Origin: Pseudomonas sp. 14P_8.1_Bac3
Lineage (GTDB): Bacteria > Pseudomonadota > Gammaproteobacteria > Pseudomonadales > Pseudomonadaceae
Assembly: GCF_025466085.1 (NCBI RefSeq)
Contig: NZ_JANLOD010000078.1
Location: 1-64,000, forward strand
Length of the DNA stretch: 64,000 bases
Direction of reading: 5' to 3'
The notes beneath the pieces are model-generated. The model saw only the letters and a program-made list of their open reading frames with translations. It did no database searches and was not told where the DNA came from. Below are positions 60,129 through 64,000 of this stretch, one piece after another. The translations under genes were made by a program, and so were the position numbers. Within the stretch, counting starts at the first letter, position 1. Each line of letters starts with the position of its first letter.

Positions 60129-62396
60129 ATGAGCGACTCCCTTGATCTCAGCCTGGACGGTGTAGAACGCCGGTCACTGGCTGACTTCACCGAAAATGCC
60201 TACCTCAACTACTCCATGTACGTGATCATGGACCGTGCCTTGCCGCATATCGGCGACGGCCTGAAACCGGTACAGCGGCGCATCATTTATGCGATGAGCG
60301 AGTTGGGGCTGGACGCCGATTCCAAGCACAAGAAATCGGCGCGTACCGTCGGTGACGTGCTCGGTAAATTCCACCCGCACGGCGATTCGGCCTGCTATGA
60401 AGCCATGGTCCTCATGGCCCAGCCGTTCAGCTACCGCTACACACTGGTCGACGGCCAGGGTAACTGGGGTGCGCCGGATGATCCCAAATCCTTCGCCGCC
60501 ATGCGTTACACCGAAGCGCGGCTGTCGCGTTATTCCGAAGTGTTGCTCAGCGAGCTGGGCCAGGGCACCGCGGACTGGGGCCCGAACTTCGACGGCACCC
60601 TCGACGAACCGCTTGTGTTGCCGGCGCGTTTGCCGAACATCCTGCTCAACGGCACCACCGGTATCGCCGTGGGCATGGCCACCGACGTACCGCCACACAA
60701 CCTGCGCGAAGTCGCGACAGCCTGCGTGCGCTTGCTCGACGAGCCGAAAGCCACGGTCGAACAACTCTGTGAGCACATCCAGGGCCCGGACTACCCGACC
60801 GAAGCGGAAATCATCACGCCGCGCGCAGACTTGCTGAAAATCTACGAAACCGGTCGCGGTTCGGTGCGCATGCGCGCCGTGTACCACATCGAAGATGGCG
60901 ACATCATCGTCACCGCGTTGCCGCATCAGGTGTCTGGCGCCAAGGTGCTGGAGCAAATCGCGGCGATGATGCAGGCCAAACCGTCGAAAGCCCCGCAGAT
61001 CGCTGACCTGCGCGACGAATCCGACCACGAAAACCCTTGCCGCATCGTGATCATTCCGGGCGCGCGGAAAAACTTCGACCACGACGCGCTGATGCAGCAT
61101 CTGTTCGCCAGCACCGAGCTGGAGTCCAGCTACCGGGTCAACATCAACATCATCGGCCTCGACGGCAAGCCGCAGCTGAAAAACCTGCGGGCGTTGCTGG
61201 TCGAGTGGTTGGAGTTCCGGGTGCAGACCGTGCGTCGTCGCCTGCAATTCCGCCTCGACAAGGTCGAGCGTCGCCTGCACCTGTTAGACGGTTTGTTGAT
61301 CGCTTACCTCAACCTGGATGAAGTGATTCACATCATCCGTACCGAGGAGCACCCGAAAGCCGCTCTGATTGAGCGTTTCGCCCTCAGCGAAATCCAGGCT
61401 GACTACATTCTCGACACCCGTTTGCGCCAGTTGGCGCGACTGGAAGAAATGAAACTGCGTGCCGAGCAGGATGAACTGCTCAAGGAACAAGCCAAGCTGC
61501 AGGCGCTGTTGAGCAGCGAAGCCAAGCTGAAAAAACTGGTGCGCTCCGAGCTGATCAAGGACGCCGAAACCTATGGCGACGACCGTCGTTCGCCGATCGT
61601 CGAGCGCGCCGAAGCCAAGGCCCTGACCGAACACGACCTGCTGCCGAACGAAAAAGTCACGGTAGTGCTGTCGGAAAAAGGCTGGGTTCGCTCTGCCAAG
61701 GGACACGAAATCGACGCCACGGGACTCTCCTATAAGGCCGGGGACGGTTTCAAGGCGCTGGCGCCGGGTCGTTCCAACCAGTTTGCCGTGTTTATCGACT
61801 CTACCGGCCGCAGCTATTCTGTGGCCTCGCACACCTTGCCTTCGGCCCGTGGCCAGGGTGAACCACTGACTGGCCGTCTGACACCGCCGCCCGGTGCGAC
61901 CTTCGAATGCGTGCTGATGCCCGAAGACGATTCGCTGTACGTGATCGCCTCCGACGCCGGTTACGGTTTCGTGGTCAAGGGCGAAGACTTCCAGGCCAAA
62001 AACAAGGCAGGCAAGGCCCTGCTGAGCTTGCCGAACAATTCGAAAGTGATTCTGCCGCGGCCGGTGGCTGATCGTGAGAACAACTGGCTGGCCTCGGTGA
62101 CCACCGAAGGTCGCCTGCTGATCTTCAAAATCAGCGATCTGCCACAATTAGGTAAGGGCAAAGGCAACAAGATCATCGGGATCTCCGGTGAGCGTGTAGC
62201 CAGTCGCGAAGAATATGTCACGGACATCGCCGTACTGCCCGACGGTGCCACGTTGGTGCTGCAGGCCGGAAAACGTACCTTGTCGCTGAAAGCGGACGAC
62301 CTCGAGCACTACAAAGGTGAGCGTGGGCGTCGTGGCAACAAATTGCCACGTGGCTTCCAGAGGGTGGATGCGCTGCTCGTCGAAAACCTCAATTAA
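60129..62396 (+). CDS. parC: DNA topoisomerase IV subunit A
   Basis: Cleavage and rejoining subunit of topoisomerase IV. 755 residues from ATG 60129 (MSDSLDLSLDGVERRSL). Active-site Tyr127 (AAMRYTEARLS). The quinolone-resistance region is wild type: Ser87 and Glu91 in HPHGDSACYE, numbering as in P. aeruginosa. C-terminal beta-propeller with GRLLIFKISDLP. Follows the protease gene closely in one operon. Confidence 0.98.
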   Translation: MSDSLDLSLDGVERRSLADFTENAYLNYSMYVIMDRALPHIGDGLKPVQRRIIYAMSELGLDADSKHKKSARTVGDVLGKFHPHGDSACYEAMVLMAQPFSYRYTLVDGQGNWGAPDDPKSFAAMRYTEARLSRYSEVLLSELGQGTADWGPNFDGTLDEPLVLPARLPNILLNGTTGIAVGMATDVPPHNLREVATACVRLLDEPKATVEQLCEHIQGPDYPTEAEIITPRADLLKIYETGRGSVRMRAVYHIEDGDIIVTALPHQVSGAKVLEQIAAMMQAKPSKAPQIADLRDESDHENPCRIVIIPGARKNFDHDALMQHLFASTELESSYRVNINIIGLDGKPQLKNLRALLVEWLEFRVQTVRRRLQFRLDKVERRLHLLDGLLIAYLNLDEVIHIIRTEEHPKAALIERFALSEIQADYILDTRLRQLARLEEMKLRAEQDELLKEQAKLQALLSSEAKLKKLVRSELIKDAETYGDDRRSPIVERAEAKALTEHDLLPNEKVTVVLSEKGWVRSAKGHEIDATGLSYKAGDGFKALAPGRSNQFAVFIDSTGRSYSVASHTLPSARGQGEPLTGRLTPPPGATFECVLMPEDDSLYVIASDAGYGFVVKGEDFQAKNKAGKALLSLPNNSKVILPRPVADRENNWLASVTTEGRLLIFKISDLPQLGKGKGNKIIGISGERVASREEYVTDIAVLPDGATLVLQAGKRTLSLKADDLEHYKGERGRRGNKLPRGFQRVDALLVENLN

Positions 62397-62410
62397 GCGT
62401 CCTAGAGCGC

Positions 62411-62438
62411 TCGATCTACGATTTAACGCGTAGATCGA
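62411..62438. repeat. Perfect inverted repeat downstream of parC
   Basis: TCGATCTACG (62411-62420) and CGTAGATCGA (62429-62438) around an 8-base loop; with one bulge the pairing extends outward (AGCG/CGCT). No T run follows, so it is either a rho-dependent 3' end or a protein-binding site. Confidence 0.55.
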
Positions 62439-62572
62439 CGCTTTCGCGCTGGAGTCGGAACGCATATTCACGGATGATATGGCCTTTCAAGCGCCGGCGT
62501 GGCCGAGCGTTCTTCATATTTATTGAGTATTTTCACTGTGATTAGCCTTGTGGCAATCACCTGGATGGGACG

Positions 62573-63286
62573 ATGACTGCTCTGCGCCTTCCTTTTATTT
62601 TGATGCTCGCCGGCGTTCTTGGCCTGGCGGGTTGCAGCGTTCACCAACCGGTGTCGCTGTACCAGCTGGACAGCGGAAGTCCGGCTCAACCTGCGCAAAG
62701 CGCGGGCATGGCGGTATTACTCGGTCCGGTCACGGTTGCCGATTACCTGCAACGGGAAACCCTGCTGCAGCGTCAACCGGATGGCAGCCTCCAGGCGGCG
62801 ACCGATGGTCGTTGGGCGGGAAGCCTGTCTTCCGACATCGACCAGTTGTTGCTGCGTCAGGTGGCCGGTCACCTTGACAGCCAGCGTGTCGTGCTAGCCC
62901 CGGCGACCCTCGGCTTCACACCGGATGTTCAGGTGCTGCTGACCATCACGCGTCTGGACTCGGGTGAATCGCAACCAGCGATTCTGGATGCGCAATGGCG
63001 TCTGATCGACCGTCGTGGTCAGGTTCGCGATAACCGCATCATTCATCTGCAGGAGCAGCACGCCGGCGGTACCGCGGCGCAGGTCCAGGCTCAGGGCGTA
63101 TTGTTGCAGCGCCTGGCTGAACAGCTGTCGGTGGCGCTCAAGCCATTGGCCAATCAGCCACCGATTGCTGAAGCACCGCGTAAACCGGCTCCGAAGCCCG
63201 CAGCACCGGCGACGGAGCAGGAAAAGCAGCCGAAGATCCCGATGGCCTCGCCGATCCGGACGGATATGGAAGTGTTCCGCTTCTGA
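62573..63286 (+). CDS. PqiC/YmbA-like ABC-transport auxiliary lipoprotein
   Basis: 237 residues with lipoprotein signal MTALRLPFILMLAGVLGLAGC. The mature part has a PqiC-type domain (VAVLLGPVTVADYLQRETLL, LDAQWRLIDRRGQVRDNRIIH) and a Pro/Ala-rich C-terminal tail. Such proteins are outer-membrane partners of MCE lipid-transport systems; no MCE genes are in view. The ATG is preceded by GGGACG only. Confidence 0.75.
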   Translation: MTALRLPFILMLAGVLGLAGCSVHQPVSLYQLDSGSPAQPAQSAGMAVLLGPVTVADYLQRETLLQRQPDGSLQAATDGRWAGSLSSDIDQLLLRQVAGHLDSQRVVLAPATLGFTPDVQVLLTITRLDSGESQPAILDAQWRLIDRRGQVRDNRIIHLQEQHAGGTAAQVQAQGVLLQRLAEQLSVALKPLANQPPIAEAPRKPAPKPAAPATEQEKQPKIPMASPIRTDMEVFRF

Positions 63287-63304
63287 AGCTGGATGGATTT
63301 GAAA

Positions 63305-63338
63305 CAAGGCCCGCGTTGATGCGGGCCTTGTTGTTTTT
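63305..63338 (+). terminator. Rho-independent terminator
   Basis: CAAGGCCCGC (63305-63314) pairs with GCGGGCCTTG (63321-63330), then TTGTTTTT. It ends the lipoprotein gene's transcript. Confidence 0.9.
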
Positions 63339-63367
63339 GCGAGGCGGTAATCTGCCTGTTCTGGCCC

Positions 63368-63443
63368 AATCGCCAGCAGGCCGGCTGCCACAAGGGGCAT
63401 GTGTACACCACAAATCCAATGTGGGAGCCAGCCTGCTGGCGAT
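63368..63443. repeat. Inverted REP pair (GCCAGC family)
   Basis: CAATCGCCAGCAGGCCGGCT begins about 63367, with the opposing GGGAGCCAGCCTGCTGGCGA ending at 63442, between the two terminators of converging genes. Confidence 0.85.
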
Positions 63444-63461
63444 GGGGCCGGAACAGGCAAC

Positions 63462-63495
63462 AAAAAAGCCTGCAGACAATCACTCATCTGCGGGC
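63462..63495 (-). terminator. Rho-independent terminator of the right-edge gene
   Basis: On the minus strand GCCCGCAGA (63487-63495) pairs with TCTGCAGGC (63468-63476), one G-U, followed by six T (A tract 63462-63467). It lies 18 bases after the stop of the gene ending at 63513. Confidence 0.85.
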
Positions 63496-63512
63496 TTCTT
63501 CATAACGAGGCT

Positions 63513-64000
63513 CTAGGCCCGACGCTCATGCATCCGCGCCAATTGCCGCTCAAGCATCGACGGATAAGGCTCCATCAACCGCTCCACGCAGCACGCACCC
63601 TCAGGGCTGGCAATCGGGCGAATCCGCGCACGCTGGCGAATCAGCACGTCGTCACCGATTTTGCGCTCCACTAGCAGCAGGTTGCGGCTGTGTTGCGACA
63701 GGGCCAGGGCGTCCTGTGCGGTTTCGGTCAGCAGCAGGTCGATCTGGCTCAGGCCGAACAAGCCGTCGCCAAGGGTCAGGCCCAACTGCAATTGCAGGGT
63801 GATGCCGCTGTCGGCGACTTCGATCTGCAACTGATGGCCGAGGGCGCGCAGCAACTCACCGCAGCAGATGGCGTTGGTCAGGTAATCGTCGCCGCTGTCC
63901 TCGGTGTGGAAGACCATCAGCGTGCTGCCGTCGTTCAGGCTATGCAGCTCGCCCTCATAGAGCGAAGCGGCCTGATCGAGGCAATCGCGGTAGCGTTTGA
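63513..64000 (-). CDS. AhpA/YtjB-family protein, C-terminal part (5' end beyond window)
   Basis: The frame stays open to base 64000, so about 162 residues are visible; the internal ATG at 63917 is not the start. Visible order: DCLDQAASLYEGELHSLNDGSTLMVFHTED, then GDDYLTNAICCGELLRALG. The style matches the PA4961/YtjB (AhpA) family, membrane proteins encoded next to serB in gamma-proteobacteria; this is recalled. The GD-x7-F region resembles a divergent class III cyclase fold. Terminator directly downstream. Confidence 0.65.
   Translation of the reverse strand, partial: KRYRDCLDQAASLYEGELHSLNDGSTLMVFHTEDSGDDYLTNAICCGELLRALGHQLQIEVADSGITLQLQLGLTLGDGLFGLSQIDLLLTETAQDALALSQHSRNLLLVERKIGDDVLIRQRARIRPIASPEGACCVERLMEPYPSMLERQLARMHERRA

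Overview
The window is a chromosomal segment of a fluorescent-group Pseudomonas (inferred from protein sequences, from the gene order, which follows the P. aeruginosa PA5019-PA4961 region in reverse order with local differences, and from abundant Pseudomonas-type REP palindromes). Locus names from PAO1 are recalled from memory, not searched.

Layout. (1) 1-2265: the 3' end of an Rhs polymorphic-toxin gene with a variable C-terminal tip, its probable immunity gene, a 53-codon ORF and a second, orphan toxin-like/immunity-like pair. This stretch is visibly A+T richer than the rest and is the clearest accessory region. (2) 2266-9410: repeat-rich spacer, rlmJ, msrA, the c-di-GMP phosphodiesterase dipA and a PhoD-type phosphoesterase. 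(3) 9411-17359: pyruvate dehydrogenase aceE-aceF, with two matching palindromic operators upstream, divergent from glnE. (4) 17700-33577: a long head-to-tail LPS core operon (waaF, waaC, waaG, waaP, three more kinase-like genes, carbamoyltransferase, glycosyltransferases, mig-14, dnpA). (5) 33712-41748: waaL fused to a kinase-like domain, msbA, hldE and three putative glycosyltransferase genes that differ from PAO1. (6) 41888-47574: unknown gene, aldo/keto reductase plus FAD oxidoreductase, emrE with a divergent LysR regulator, waaA. (7) 47721-52954: tolC, then a TPP riboswitch with thiC, and the HMP transporter cytX. (8) 52923-64000: lipoprotein, then nudF-yqiB-cpdA-yqiA-parE-(phytase-like)-(aspartic protease)-parC, a PqiC-like lipoprotein, and a partial gene of the AhpA/YtjB type at the right edge.

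How the genes work together. Most of the centre builds and exports the outer-membrane lipopolysaccharide: HldE makes ADP-heptose, WaaA adds Kdo, WaaC/WaaF add heptoses, WaaG and other transferases extend the core, WaaP and related kinases phosphorylate heptose, a NodU-type enzyme carbamoylates it, MsbA flips lipid A-core and WaaL attaches O-antigen. At least six kinase-fold domains occur in this locus, one fused to WaaL and two joined in one protein. No phage, CRISPR array, rRNA or tRNA was seen. The strongest candidates for novelty are the Rhs tip with its orphan module, the tandem aceE operators, the three-gene glycosyltransferase replacement after hldE, and the absence of ilvE between glnE and waaF.
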